Source of the DNA: Myrmaecium sp. VS I D KN 1
Taxonomy: Eukaryota; Ascomycota; Dothideomycetes; Valsariales; Valsariaceae
Assembly: GCA_019775845.1 (NCBI GenBank)
Contig: JADQAV010000002.1
Span: 2,294,001-2,358,000 of the forward strand
DNA length: 64,000 nt
Reading direction: 5' to 3'
This document shows positions 10,712 through 23,286 of this stretch, one piece after another. Numbering within the stretch: position 1 is the stretch's first letter; each line of letters opens with the position of its first letter. The notes beneath the pieces are model-generated. The model searched no databases, was not told the origin of the DNA, and was given only the letters and a program-made list of their open reading frames with translations. The position numbers and the translations under genes were made by a program.

Positions 10712-12889
10712 ATGGGTCAGTCCAGCTCGAGAGGAACGACCGGCTCGGCCGGGCCACAGCGAGACCGCTCACCCTCGCCTTCCCGGCTTGACCACCCGCC
10801 AGCGGTCGACAGCCAGCCAGAGGCGGTAACGAGCTCCCTCTCTCCTCTATCACGCCGTCTCCGTACCCCCAGTCGGTTTTCACGGGCTCAACCAGATGCC
10901 GGTTCATCTGATTCAGTCCCTGCCCTGACGCGGAGACGCTCGAGGCTGACCAGAGCCCGTTCTTCCTTGACATCATCAATACCCGGATTATTCCAAAGAC
11001 GAACCCCCAGCCGGATGCAAAGCGAACACTCCTCTCCCTTTTCATCCTCTTTATCTCCCGCCTCTCGACCGACAACGACACGTTCCCCCACCGATGACTC
11101 CGGCTATCTGCCGCCCCCTCCCGATATGCCCGACCTAGACTTAAACTTCGATGACCTAACCCCTGCTCCGAATACAGCTGATCCCGCTGCGAGGGATGGT
11201 GATGATAATGATATCTTAGGCTTCGATCCCTTCGACCCATGGCCAGGTTCCAATACCTCCGATCGGACATCGTCGAGTGGGACGGGTAGAGGATTACGGA
11301 GTATGACCAACTCGTTGCGGCGACGCCGGTCGCCACAAAGACGGGAGGATGACCAGGCAGCCATGCTGTCGCGTCTTTTGTCGATAGCTGCCGCCGCAAC
11401 GGCTGCGTCTCTCATGGGTGGCGACCATCGGGCCGTGTCCGACGCCCGAGCTATTGGTGATGAGGATGACGACGGGACCTTTGACAGCTTCCTTCAAGCT
11501 TTGCAAAATGGGCGCATCGCGTCGGCGTTGCGACAGAACGGCCAAGGAAGTGATAACGTGGATGGATCCGGTACTACAGGCGCTCCGTTGAACTTCTTCA
11601 GGATGTTCAGATTCGGCTCCTCGAGCTCGGGGAACAGGCGAAACGAGGGAAATAGAGACGCCGAGCAGGCTTCTGGTAGTGGCAGTGGGTCGGGATCTGG
11701 AGGTGCAGAAGAGGCTGAAAATGCCAGTCGAGACGGTCGCATGGTCCCTATCATCATCGTTGGCATCCGTTCCATCACCCCCGGCACTGGCCCAGGCAAC
11801 GAGGACAACATTCCCCCATTCCTTGATGCTCTGTCTAGCTTTCCTACTTCCGTAAATGCTGAGGGAGACAATACTATTGACGGCATCCTCCGCCAGCCAC
11901 AAAATGGAACTCGATTCAGCCATCGTCGGCGAGCATCAATGGGAGGTCTAAGTACGTTCCCTTCGAATTATGACAGCCAAAGGCATCAGCGGTCGACCGA
12001 CCGTTCTCGTCCGTGGTCTACCTTTTCGGACACTCCACAAGGACCTCGTCCGCCACCTTCCACTCCTGCTAGCACAGGTCTATCTGCTGTCTCCTCCGGA
12101 AATACGACCCCTAATCCCGCTACCCCTCCTTCCTCAGGCCCCAATTCAGGCGGACCTTCGAGGCGAGAGAGCTTCATCCGTAGGAACACGGCGACCGCTT
12201 TGGGTTCCACCGAGGAAGAGCCCCAAGCACCTCAAAGAACCGCGCGCCAGCGCCGCGTGAGCGAATCCGACTTCACCAGGTTTGGATCGGGTGCGTCGCG
12301 CCGGAACGGGGTCGTCGAACCCGACCACAACCCCGGGGAAGGCGCCAGGAGCTGGATCATCTACGTGCTCGGTGGCAGCTACCCCGAAAACCATCCGATC
12401 CTCACCACCCCGAGTCTGTTCACGGATACGCCAACTTATGAAGACATGCTCCTTCTCTCCGCACTGCTTGGGCCGGCCAAGCCGCCAGTCGCCAGCCGGG
12501 CTGACGTGGAGGCGGCACCGGGTCTATACACTATCCGGCTGAAAGAGGAGGGTCTAGTGGCGCATGAGGTTGGAGGTGAAGGGGTGTACGTCATCGGGTC
12601 CGAGGAGAGATGTCTCGTGTGCCTCTGCGACTTTGAAGCGGAGGACGAAGCCCGTCGGCTGGTGAAATGCGGCCACCTCTTCCATCGCGAATGTATCGAC
12701 CAGGTGAGTGCTTCAAAGCTTGTAAATCCTTTTCTTCCACATCATCCATGACTGACCTCTGAACAGTGGCTTACAACCGGCCGCAATTCGTGTCCGCTGT
12801 GCCGCGGACAAGGCGTCGAAGAGAAAACGCCTGAGGTCCCTGACAGCTCCGGAGAATCACCGTTACCGTCTTCCCCTCCGGTGGCGTAA
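10712..12889 (+). CDS. RING-H2 zinc-finger protein, probable E3 ubiquitin ligase, N-myristoylation signal
   Basis: Exons 10712-12703 and 12767-12889 give 704 residues. The start MGQSSSRG fits an N-myristoylation signal (Gly2, Ser6), suggesting membrane tethering. The first about 530 residues are Ser/Pro/Arg-rich and low in predicted structure, with many RRR(S/R) and SP sites. A conserved-looking block SWIIYVLGGSYPENHP precedes the RING. The finger has C634-x2-C637, C653-x-H655-x2-H658-x2-C661 and C673-x2-C676 (C3H2C3). The single intron falls after Gln664, so the last Cys pair (NSCPLCRG) is encoded only by the short second exon. A nearby in-frame frame opens earlier (10337), but the first good start is 10712, just after the CT tract. 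Ubiquitin-ligase activity is inferred from the RING-H2. Confidence 0.88.
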
Positions 12890-14657
12890 GGTACCCGTTT
12901 ACTGGTGTAGCACCCTACACCCAAACCTGACCACGTATATCCGAACCGGACCGCATGCTCTTTGGATCGCAAAAGCCCTGCCAAGGCGCTTCTGTACGAC
13001 CAGAAGGCTCAACGATCCATACTCACATCTCTTCTCATTCTGGAATACCTTTCTTATGACCATCCTCTTCATCTGCCAGCAACAGTTTACTACCTAGGAT
13101 GTCCGTCTCTTGGCCTAGTGCAATCAGCTCCCTGTTCTCTCGTTAATTGTCATCTTGAAAGCGTGTGGCGTTGGCGGGTCGCTCCGATTTACAAAGGGAG
13201 GGGTGTCACTGGCGACCATGGAGTTCTTGATTTGGCGGAGCAAGGTGCCGTCTTTGGGGGTTTTTTTATATTTGATTTTTCGATCGCATCGGTGGTGGCG
13301 GTTCTTTTCGGAATTTGGACGAGATGCAGACTGGAATCTGGGGTCTATCTATTGTTCTGGGAGCGAGGGGTTTCCTCATATCTCGCTCGATTTTTTTCTG
13401 GATTTTTCCCCCTAATTTGGCAGCAGCTGCTCATGACAGTTACGATCTTTTCTCTTCTATCTCTGCAAGGCAGACGATCTTTCCACTCTTGGCTGGAATG
13501 TACTTGATGGACCGCTTTTTGGACGACGGGTGGGAGAGAGCGCGCTAATGGTGGCCAAGGTGACTTGGAAGAATGAAGCTGTTTGACTTTTGGAGAGAGA
13601 TTGCACTAGGCTCAGGAAATATTATTTGCAAATTGCCGACTTCTCTCACGATATATCTCTTACTGACGGATTTCGATGATGCGACGGACAATGACGTTAT
13701 GGCGGCGGATTCCACATGGCCATTCATCACGACGGAGGTGCTAGGACGCCGGTGAGCACCGAGGAGGCGCCCCATGTGTCGTGTACTGATCCGACCGCAT
13801 CGCCAGTGATGTCCTTCGGAAGGCGGAAGGAAGGCTGAGGAAATACCTTAATGAATGTCCAATCTCCCATCCTCTTTGAATCTCCTGGTGTGGTCAGAGT
13901 TACCACGTTCGGAAGGCATGCCGGTGTCTTTGCGGTTCATGCAGGCCGATAGTTAGTACATAATGGAATTGATAGAGGGGAAAAAACGGTGCAGATATAT
14001 TGTGGGCATGGGTTCACCTAGGAAGGGGGGGAGAAAGGGGTGATGGCTGGGGAGGACAGAGCCTTACGAGTCAGGGATGGCCGATGCCCCCCCGGTTTCC
14101 CGTTTCGGGGGGTCTCCGTTCCTGTGAGTATTTATGTATGTAAGTAATGTGGGTTGCCGTTCCCGCCACGAGGTGTTTAAGTTGGCTAGCTCCTCCAATG
14201 GCTTCGGTCCCATTTTAAATATGTTATTCGTCGTCGGAATTTGTTCGCACGGGTTGAGATAGTGAAAGCTGCTCTCTCGATGGACACGGCGTTGATACGT
14301 TATGGAGACCTTGATAATTGCCGGCTACCGGAGAGGTAACTGCCGTCCGAGACCGACGACCTATGCTAGGGCCATCACCGGTCGTGCGCTTACAAGGCAA
14401 CGAGGCAGCCGTAACTCGCAAGGATCGTCGAAAGTATCTGATATCGCATCCAACTCGGGCTTCGAGTGGGAGAGCATTGCGAGCTCGACGCAACCCCCAA
14501 GGCGACGGCGCTGGAGCGTTCCCGGGACCTTCTGGGCCGACACTCCAGCCTCAGGTTGTTCTTTCTGGGAGAAGTGCTGGTGGCTGCAGCCGCGGTCTGA
14601 CGGTCTTTTCCGTCGGAAGCCAGGGGTTCTGGTGTTTATCCGTTTCAAAGGAAGGTC

Positions 14658-14711
14658 GGGGGGGGGGGGGGGGGGGGGGGGNNCCCCCCCCCCCCCCCCC
14701 CCCCCCCCCCC
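14658..14711. other. Assembly gap: 24 G, NN, 28 C
   Basis: A run of 24 G (14658-14681) is followed by two N (14682-14683) and 28 C (14684-14711). The mirror-image homopolymers around Ns look like a contig join across failed sequence rather than real biology. The true gap size is unknown. Confidence 0.9.
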
Positions 14712-15294
14712 ACGAAGCGGTCGGGAGGATCGGATCGGGCAACGTTTGGGGTGACTTGAGTGCAACGCGAGGCTGCGGTCAACAAGGAAGAAGCCTGAAG
14801 GTACACGTGGGAAAGCATCCATCGCTCGCGTGCCAGATGGGCGGATTCGCGACTGCAGAGGACGGGCGTGGACTTGCGAGGGTTGGATTCACATCACTTT
14901 AGGTGATATATGTATTACATACATGCACCGTACAACCTGGAATTAGGGCCAGCAAGGATGATTTCCTTGTTCTGCAGCGGCGCGTCAAGGGAAACAAAAT
15001 GGTCGGGTCTCCCACCTTTCTTCCTGCAGTAATCAACATGGCTTGCGCCTTGCTTGCGTGAAGATCCTTCCTCCTCCTCCCCTCCTCCCCTTAGATCCGT
15101 GAACTTACCCCACATCTTTCTTCACCCCCGTCCATTGTCAGCGCCGCTGGTGGTTCCGTTTGGGGCACAGATGCGCTTGCTTCATGCCCCTTTGGCCAGA
15201 GGAAGTATCGGGGCCATCCTTGGCCCAACCGTCCCCTTACGGGTCGGACGGGTCATGCATGGAGATGGGGACGGTGCATACACCGGGCTGGCGC

Positions 15295-15367
15295 AGCCGG
15301 TGGTTAGCGTTGATCTCACGCATCTCGTCCTGGTCAGCAAAAGCAATGCGTGCGCTAACCACCGGCT
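15295..15367. repeat. Foldback (inverted repeat) with 15-bp perfect arms
   Basis: AGCCGGTGGTTAGCG at 15295-15309 is the exact reverse complement of 15353-15367. Inside, CACGCAT (15317-15323) pairs with ATGCGTG (15346-15352), extending the stem after a 7-nt one-sided bulge and leaving a 22-nt loop. A separate 16-bp palindrome CGGCTTCGCGAAGCCG overlaps the right arm (15363-15378). It lacks a tRNA B box. It could be an RNA hairpin, a MITE remnant or a cruciform. Confidence 0.6.
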
Positions 15368-18033
15368 TCGCGAAGCCGTACTGGTAACTAGTAGTAAGAT
15401 TTGCTCTCCCTTGGCGGGATCCGAGCTTTCCCCATCGTTATTTCGCCGTCGCCAGAGAGCAGCTGTGGCCTGATCCAAGTAAAGCAGTGGTTGTGCCTTG
15501 GCCATCTCCCGTCTCCCTGCGATGGCAAGAGTCCATACTCCTGCAGTGCTGAAGCTCACTCTCGCCAGTAAACTATCACTTCCGGTATATGTCTGTAGTC
15601 GCTTTCCATATGATCAATAAACATCAACCCGCGGTCGATACAGCATGATCGTCTCTAGTTACAGAGCCATTAGTATTCTAGAAAAACGGAGTACACCAAT
15701 GACTATACGAAGGCCGGCACGCATAGCAGTGAAATTCGGATGTGGAAATTGCGAGCTTTGGCAGGATTAGTGCCTTGTCTGGGCCTCGTGCGTAAGGTAG
15801 TGAGGTTGATATAGTAGGCGCGGACTACTGATTCATGTAATCCGAGTATGAGCACTGCAGCTCGTACCGGGTGGCTTCATGACGTTGAGATAATGCCTTG
15901 TTAGTATCAATTTAGTGGATTCTCCACCAGCACCAGAGCTCATCTGTCAGATGTCACATCAGCCCCGGGAACGACGGCAGTGGCCACTATTAACTACTGA
16001 CTAGTAGCTGCGCTCCAGTTCGTCCACACTGCACGGACGATACGAAATTCCACGTTGAACAAGTAGCCATGCTCTATTGTACATGCTATGGGTGACGGGG
16101 CAATACAAGCGTCTCCTGAGTGGCCTTTGGATCCTCTGCGCCGCACAAACTTATCATCTCTGGAGTCCATGGCGGTGTTGGCTGCGCCGGCACGTGCATG
16201 AAAGGAGGAGCCTGCGAGAATTTCGAGATGTGATGTCCCAGGCCACCACATCTTACCCTCCCTTTCCCTCTTTGTGTGCCTCTCTCTTTCCGCGTATTTA
16301 CGTTATTTTCGTCCTCTGTGGATTGTTGACAGGGCTCGGATAGCTTACTCCGTATGCATTTGAGAATCTGGAATTGCTGGAGTTCCCAATATGCGAATGC
16401 CTTAGTTCACAATAACTAAGGTAGGCTCCGCTGACCCTGTCCGCCCTAGAGGAGGATGGGACGTTCATACATACAGGGACCTCCGAGGAGCCGTCCGTGT
16501 ACTTGTATGACGCCAACACACAGACGCCGCTCCTTCGACGCATTCCCACAAGTCCAGTGACCGGCCCCTCTGTGGCTGCCGACCGGGGCTTTCTGCACCG
16601 GCTTTCAATCTTCTGCATCAGCGCCAGGCGATCGGAACAGCAATCGACTCGACTGCGCGAATCAAGAAATCAGCAGCTCACAGAACGACCGAGTTAGCAC
16701 AGATGCAGCACCAACACCGGCCCTACCAACGCCCAGAAATCAATGGGAACGGCTGGTTCCTTTGCATCGGCGAACAAACCTGATGCAGCGCGACCTGGAC
16801 AAGCCACCGCTTCCAATTCCTCTCCACCACCACGGTCTTCAAGTTTTGCCTGCCGCTCCGTATATCGTACCTATACCCTTGACCCACAGCTCCGCGGACA
16901 GCATCACGGACGTCACGGCAGCCTTGTGCGGGAATCAAGCAAGGGGATGAAGAAGTTATGGTACAATGGTGTCCCCGGCCTTAAAACAGACCCGCTGCTT
17001 CCCTCGTCACTCTGACTGGGCCCTCGTCCCCCGGCAACCGAGCTTGTCCTCATAAAATTGGGCTCGGAGACTGTGGCGGTCCTGCCTCTGCCGAATCCGT
17101 CTCTTCCCTTCTCGTCGGTCAGCTGCGTCCAATTCTTCGTTCCACTGGTTGCGAACCTGTACCGGGGGGATCTTGCCCCTGTCTGCAGTGGAGATCGCGC
17201 CTTCTGGGCTCTAAATGGAGTACAGTGATGCCCTTGCTGCGGCGCGGAGCAAATTGACAGGTGGATCAGCACCCAGGATTGCTCGCCGTTGTGGACGTGA
17301 ATGCGGCAATCTGGAGCGAAGCACCCGGCACCGGGCTTTGACCATCCGCCTTCTGACCCCTGGATCACAGCGGCGTCTGATAAGGCGGAAGCCAGTGGAA
17401 ACGCTATAATAATAGCAGAGGATTATTGAGGAGCTCAACAGGGATTTGCACTGGTCTCGCGCGCGCGGAGGCGGCAGCGCCCGGCCACTTCTCACACCAA
17501 ATGATAACCCCGACTTAATCACGCAAGGTTCTCCATCAACCCCCGCCGCAACAGACCCTTAAGCCAAAGGCAGCAGCTCCAGGCACTACGACCTGAGCAT
17601 CGTACTGTTGTGTAATACTCATTGACTCCCTTAGCACCGCAGTACCAGATTCTTCACTACCGGTGCCGTCCGGTTCTGACCTCCGGCGACTCCTTTACTC
17701 CCTACAGAAAAGCAAGTTGGCCAATGTGAGCCTGTCTGCTAGGATTATAACTATCCTGCCAGCATCCGCCTGAGAACATTGTGTTTTCGATTCCTTACCG
17801 GTCCAAAGGCATTGCAGGCCCAAGGAACACCAATCCTATTCTCTTTCCGTTCTTCTTTCGACTGATACTAAAGTTCATCTCGATCGAGCTTCTCCCGCCT
17901 ACTTCCATTATTTTACCACCGACGCATCCCTGTGCCATATACCCATTTCGGAAAACTTTGATGACATTAGCCCCAGAACTGCTACGTCTCCTATTTTTAT
18001 CGTGCGGGGTGATATCTCTAGACAAACCCCACA

Positions 18034-20416
18034 ATGTCTGAGCCATATCAACATTACCCTGGGCATCCGCAGTATTTCAGTCCAGGAAATGCGCTTTCAA
18101 TACGGCCAGATGGCTATGGTCACGATCAACACCAATTACATTCCCTTTCGTCTGAGAACCTTCGTCAGTCCTACATCGAATTCGAAGACGGCGGGAAACA
18201 CATGCTCCCTGCCCATGCAAAGACGCGGCGTAGATCTTCCACTGCGACCGACCATGTCAAGCATCGGCGAACCAGAAGCGGCTGCTTCACCTGTCGGAAT
18301 CGGAGAGTGAAGGTAGTTCATCCTTGTTGCCCTATGCCTGAGGTATCGAAGCTTATATATTCTTGAAGTGCGACGAGACACATCCAGTTTGCGAGAGTAC
18401 GGCTTGTCGGACCCTAGAGACATATTGCCACTTGCTAACAGCCTGCAGGATGCCGCAAAGGCAATAGGGAATGCATTTATCCGGAGCCTCGGGCACTTGC
18501 GAAGACCAGCAGGGGCGTCAAATCAAAGAGCTCTCCGCAAGACAGCGGCTCAGCGTCTGAAGATTTAGAACATGAAGGGAAAGAGGGTTTGCCGCCAATC
18601 CCTGATGATGAAGACTATCCAGATTCATCTAATCCGCCGCATGTGGGTGCGCCGTTTGCAAGCCTTTACCAAAGAGATGCATATATCATGCCAGTGCTAA
18701 CACCCGACAAGAGCCCTTCACCTTCGACAGAAGGATCATTCTCCGTTGTTACACCTATCACGCGGCCGGCACCCTCACGAACCTCCAGCAGACAATCCCT
18801 CAGAAAGTCTAGCAGCACAAATTTCAAGCCTCAACTTCCGCGCGACGTGGAGAAGTACTTGAACTATTTTCGAGAAGGCATGTCTTACCATCATTACTGT
18901 TTCAGGGTCGATGGCGCGGATTTCATGAGGACAGACTTTCTGGAGATTGCCATGCGGAATGAACCTCTGCTTTACGCAGTCGTAGGGTTTGCGGCGTACT
19001 TTCACACCCTTTCCAGACCTGACGGAAGGATCGGCGACTTCTTGCCATATTATAATCGATCTGTATCACTCCTCCGTGCGTCTATCCAGAGAAGTACGCG
19101 ACATAATGTAGCGACCCTCTTGACGATACTTCAACTTGCGACCATTGAGGTAAGTACTCTCTGCTTGCGACATATAGTCCCGTAGAATCATTGACGTGGA
19201 TTACAGGAACTTCTTGGTGACTGGGTTAACCTCATGGGACACCAAAAGGCTGCCTACGAGATCATAACGTCTTTGTACACACCGCACACGATCATGCATA
19301 ACGAAACCAGCCGCAGGATTTTGCAGTGGTATATGCGCTTCGATCTTTTTGTCGGGTTTCAAGCCGGATATGAGACAGTCCTCGGCAGGGAATGGCCAGA
19401 GGCATGCTATCAGTACTACCGTCAACAAGTGCGAGACAAGCCTCATGACCTCATCAGCAAGTATGAAGAGCGGTTTGCATGCACACGCTTACTGGCCACA
19501 GACTCTGCAACTCTGTTTGCCAGAAAAGCCAGAGGCGCCATGTCTGACGATCAGTTCATCTCTGAACTTCAATCCATGTCTCAACGTTTCGCGGAGTATG
19601 AGAACAGCATAGATCCCATGTTGACGGATTTCAGCTTTACTCAAGAAGATATCTCCCAGGTTTTTGCTATTGATGCGGATGATATTGTTGACCTAGGAGA
19701 TCCGAATTTTCACTACTACATGGGCGATCGCTGGCCGACGAATTTCGTCTTCATCGATTATTGGGCCATCAAGGTCATGTTTAACTATGCATTATCGATG
19801 GCTCTGCATCAGCCGCCTTCGCAGGAAACTGTTCAACTAGCATACAAGATTCTTCAGATGTTCGAGGCAATAGAACGCGGTCCTGAGGCGCCAGCCGGGG
19901 TATTAATCGAAACGCAGGCCAGCCTAGGGATAGCAGCCCTCTTTTTGCCCAAGGATTCCAAGCATATCATGTGGTGCCGGAGGAAATTCGCCAAAGTCGA
20001 GTCATGCGGGTGAGTCGATCAGAAGCTGACGTTGCAAGCGGTGCGTGATGGCTGACTGATCTATGTGCAGTTATATATATCCGGCAACGATGCGCACGTC
20101 TCTGTCGAATATCTGGGGTGTAGATGTCACGCATTGGTGGCTCCCAGATGATGAACTATGTCCTCCCATCATTCGAGCAGTTCGCGATTTCATCCAGGAG
20201 CGCAACGCGGAGCCTAGAGACCAGACAACGCAAGACCTCAAGATCATGAAGGGCATATTCAGCCGGATTGAGCTTGAGGACAACCAACAAAACCCGGCAG
20301 GCAACCACCCGCCAGGCCCTCTTGGTATCATGGGTGTTGTCCCTATTGACGATGGTGCGGCAATCTACCAGGACTGCTTGAACTATGGCTGCGGCGACGA
20401 TCACCAGCCGTATTAG
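18034..20416 (+). CDS. Zn2Cys6 transcription factor with fungal-specific domain
   Basis: Exons 18034-18312, 18369-18396 (28 nt), 18449-19149, 19207-20009 and 20071-20416 give 718 residues. The zinc cluster is assembled across two introns: SGCFTCRNRRVK in exon 1, CDETHPVCE in exon 2, and the R-C-RKGNRECIYPEP part in exon 3. Flanking residues are basic (HRRTRSG), as usual for DNA contact. A Ser/Pro-rich linker follows, then a long helical region (MRTDFLEIAMRNEPLLYAVV, TLLTILQLATIE, LGDWVNLMGHQKAA) typical of the Fungal_trans_2 (PF11951-like) effector domain. Probably a nuclear gene regulator; target genes cannot be inferred because large empty stretches lie on both sides. I do not recognise a specific named orthologue. 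Confidence 0.92.
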
Positions 20417-23286
20417 GGTAGTACATAAGACAGGGTGGATACCTCGTTTGAGATAATTCCGTATCGAGCTTTTCCACTTGTGCACATCCGCTACTACTCA
20501 CGATAAATCCGACATGTCTGGGCGACGGACGTACAGGAAACACCCTGCTTTCATTGTGGTTCCCAATGATCTGCATGCAGACGATGCAAGGGCGGGAACA
20601 TTGTTTCGATTCCAGTACCACGCTTCTCACCACATGCAATACGGTTCGCCGACGCAGAGAACAGGCCGCGACACAACAGTCACGCTGATACACCGACTAT
20701 GCATCGTTCCTCGATACCTGTGCCTGCTGTCCTCACGCTTGTGTCGTCGTCAAGAAAGGCATCGCGCTCTGTTTTAGCTCAGTTGACGAGTACATCGATA
20801 CAATTTTCGCCTGCAACTGTTGTTGCACAACCTTATAATTGTGCGAGAAAGCCGTACAAGGGTGTTAGATTCTTCGCACGAATCAATCAAACTACCAGCC
20901 TCATACAAACCCTGATCCAGGTGCTTTCTGGCAAGGCTGACGTGGCTTGCATGGAACTTCATTCTTTGCGGCAACACCGCTCGGTCAGGAAGATCTTGGG
21001 GACGGACGAAGGTGAACTCCGGTTGCTAACCGGCTCCTGGCATCTCCGCGTCACCCAAACAACGTTTCGGGTACCTGAGAGGCTTCGGCGTGTACGCAAA
21101 GCTGCACGCCTCCCGGGCTCTCATGCTGTCCTCCCTTAGTTCTCAACATCAATCTTGCCGGCCAACTGAAGCAATATGAAGCAGCGACCACTGTTGTGCA
21201 TGCGATCGAACGCTGTCAATACATAGGTTTTGCATACGGCATCGCATCTGCCGCCCAGTCGAGCACGCCTAAGCTAGGGTTCGCAGGAAAAGCAAAAATT
21301 TCCTAGGCACAGTCTTGCCTTGCGCGCCTTTAATTCTGCATCGTTTGGTACCTGTTTGCGTCGTCTTACTCCACCTTCGGAGAGAAAAAGAATCACTGTA
21401 CATTACAATATATCCTTGTGTATCTTACGACTCTTCATAATCCCCCTGCAGCCATTGGCACAGTTCGCATTCCTTGCTCAACCGGCCCACGCACGACGGT
21501 ACTTCTTCACTTTCCTTCTCTTTCTTATTGACATCCGTGGAAGTCCGACTCGGGCCCATCCTCTTCCGCGTCCCGTTGCCATCCTCAATCCTAGCAGGAC
21601 GAAGAAAGCCCGACAAAGGCCGAAAGAACCTGCTGCAAAGAGAAAAGCAATATAGAGAGCGCAGCGACTAATCAGCATCGCCCCCCTCAATGGAGTAATG
21701 CCTCCGAGGGCCACGGAACTGGATCCTTCCCCCCAACGGTTCCCTCACTCGCGCCATGGCGCCTGCCGCCCTTCCCCCCGCGCAACCCCGGCTCCCCCCC
21801 GGTTCCCTGGCGGCACATCTCCGGCGGAGCTTTGCTTGGTGGTTGTGCGGTTGGAAGATCATGGTCAGGACATCGTTCAAGGATCCAGGAAGACGTTGGG
21901 GGAGGAAACCGGCCGTGAATGCGGCCGGGCAGGGAAGGCGGGCCACCACCTGCCCCCCCCCCCCCCTCTTCTCCTTCAAGATTCTTTCTGCGTATCCCGG
22001 TACCGGTACGGACGGATAAGAGTGATCAGGGGGCCCAGTCAAGCGGGGGCTAGGAAGAGGCCAGGGGTTCGTGAAAAGGGAGCTGTTGGTGGACTCTGGT
22101 ACTGTCGTACAAGGGGGGACATCGGTGGATGGTGGGGGAGGCGGGAAGAGGACAAGGCTACCGCCGGGGAACACGGCTCGGCTTTCCTCCCTTCCTCCCT
22201 CTTCCCCTTGCCTCCTCTCTCTCCACGTCCGCGGCACCGCCGCACGGCATCACCTGCGTCAATGAGGCGCAATGCATGCACCACGCAAGCCGGCGATCCT
22301 TTTTTTTTTCTTTTTTTTCCTTTCGATTAGGGAAGGAGGGGCAGATGGTGAACGTCAGGACAAGACACAGAGTCGCGCAATGCCTCGCAACAACAACATC
22401 CATAAAAAATCAAATAAAATAACACATCCGCGGACACAGATTGAAGCGGTACGTTAGTTGAACACTTCAATATAAACTATGCGGCAGGGAAGCATGTGTG
22501 TCTTATCGCTGACGACGATCCTTCCCGGTGTCTGTCTGTATTTGCTGTGCTGTGCTGTGCTGTGCTATTCTTACGACACACTCCGGCGACCGGGGCAAAG
22601 GACGCGATGAACTCTCTGGGTTGGAAAAGGAGGGGGCAGTGGGGGAAGGGGGAAGCTACTGCGGATTGATGATAATGCAACGAAGGAGAAGAGAGAATAA
22701 TGACCAGGACTTCCACAATCTATAGTGCAAGTACCGCATGATACCTTTCCTACTCTAGGTTAAGATATTCTCAAGACGCTCGAAGAGACTCCGAAACACC
22801 CCTTACGCTTCTGCCTCTCAGTCCTGCTTGCTGTTGCATGTCGGTATGGAAGGCTTAATCCAGTCGACAGCGGCTATCACGGCGGCGTTTAGAGAAACGA
22901 ACAGTGCTGCAGCTACAGCCAATTGCTCCTCTCAATAGTGCTCTGACGGCAGAGTGAACGCAAGTACTATGATGCAGTGCCGTCACAAACATTGGCGCGC
23001 TCACGACCTAGGGACATGAACCTGGTGCTCCATACGGTCTGGCCCGATGATAAATAGGTAGATCGTATTCACGCCGTGTTCAAGAAATCATTTTGGCTAG
23101 CAGAGGGTTGATTCTGACAAGAAAAGAAAACATCGGCTTTGCGGCAAAAGAGAAACGAGCCCAAACCAAGCACTGGGGCAACAAAAATGAAACACAATTC
23201 GAGCGTTCATGAACAGGATCTGAAAAGCACCACCTGAGGTCTAATGGGAGCCAACTGTTCATGTAAGGTCAAAATCTCCTCCCAAT
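20417..23286. other. 2.9-kb gene-free spacer
   Basis: Shared 3' flank of the Zn2Cys6 gene (+) and the BAR gene (-). GC-rich overlapping frames at 21670-22330 on both strands look like composition-driven shadows, with poly-C (about 21953-21966) and T tracts (22298-22322). A pentamer repeat lies at 22543-22566. No protein family is recognisable. Confidence 0.6.
22543..22566. repeat. (TGCTG)n microsatellite
   Basis: Four perfect TGCTG units plus TGCT, in the gene-free spacer between 20417 and 23286. Likely length-polymorphic. Confidence 0.85.

Larger units (their letters stand above)
12890..18033. other. 5.1-kb gene-free region with assembly join
   Basis: No open frame here shows recognisable domains or a consistent multi-exon model. 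It holds the RING-H2 3' flank (T-rich around 13260-13420), a homopolymer-bounded assembly gap at 14658-14711, a foldback at 15295-15367 and the promoter/leader of the Zn2Cys6 gene at 18034. Sequence on either side of the gap may not truly be adjacent. Confidence 0.65.

Noticed and set aside
12962-13507. 181-codon plus-strand frame with hydrophobic stretches, membrane-protein-like
   Set aside because: It begins with TTG in the 3' flank of the RING-H2 gene and its hydrophobic runs follow T-rich DNA. No family resemblance.
15297-15370. tRNA-like sequence (GGTGGTTAGCG resembles an A box)
   Set aside because: No B box, no cloverleaf fold and no acceptor pairing. Better explained as a foldback.
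21668-22330. Overlapping GC-rich frames on both strands
   Set aside because: Open because of GC-rich simple sequence with poly-C tracts; no start context, splice logic or family match.
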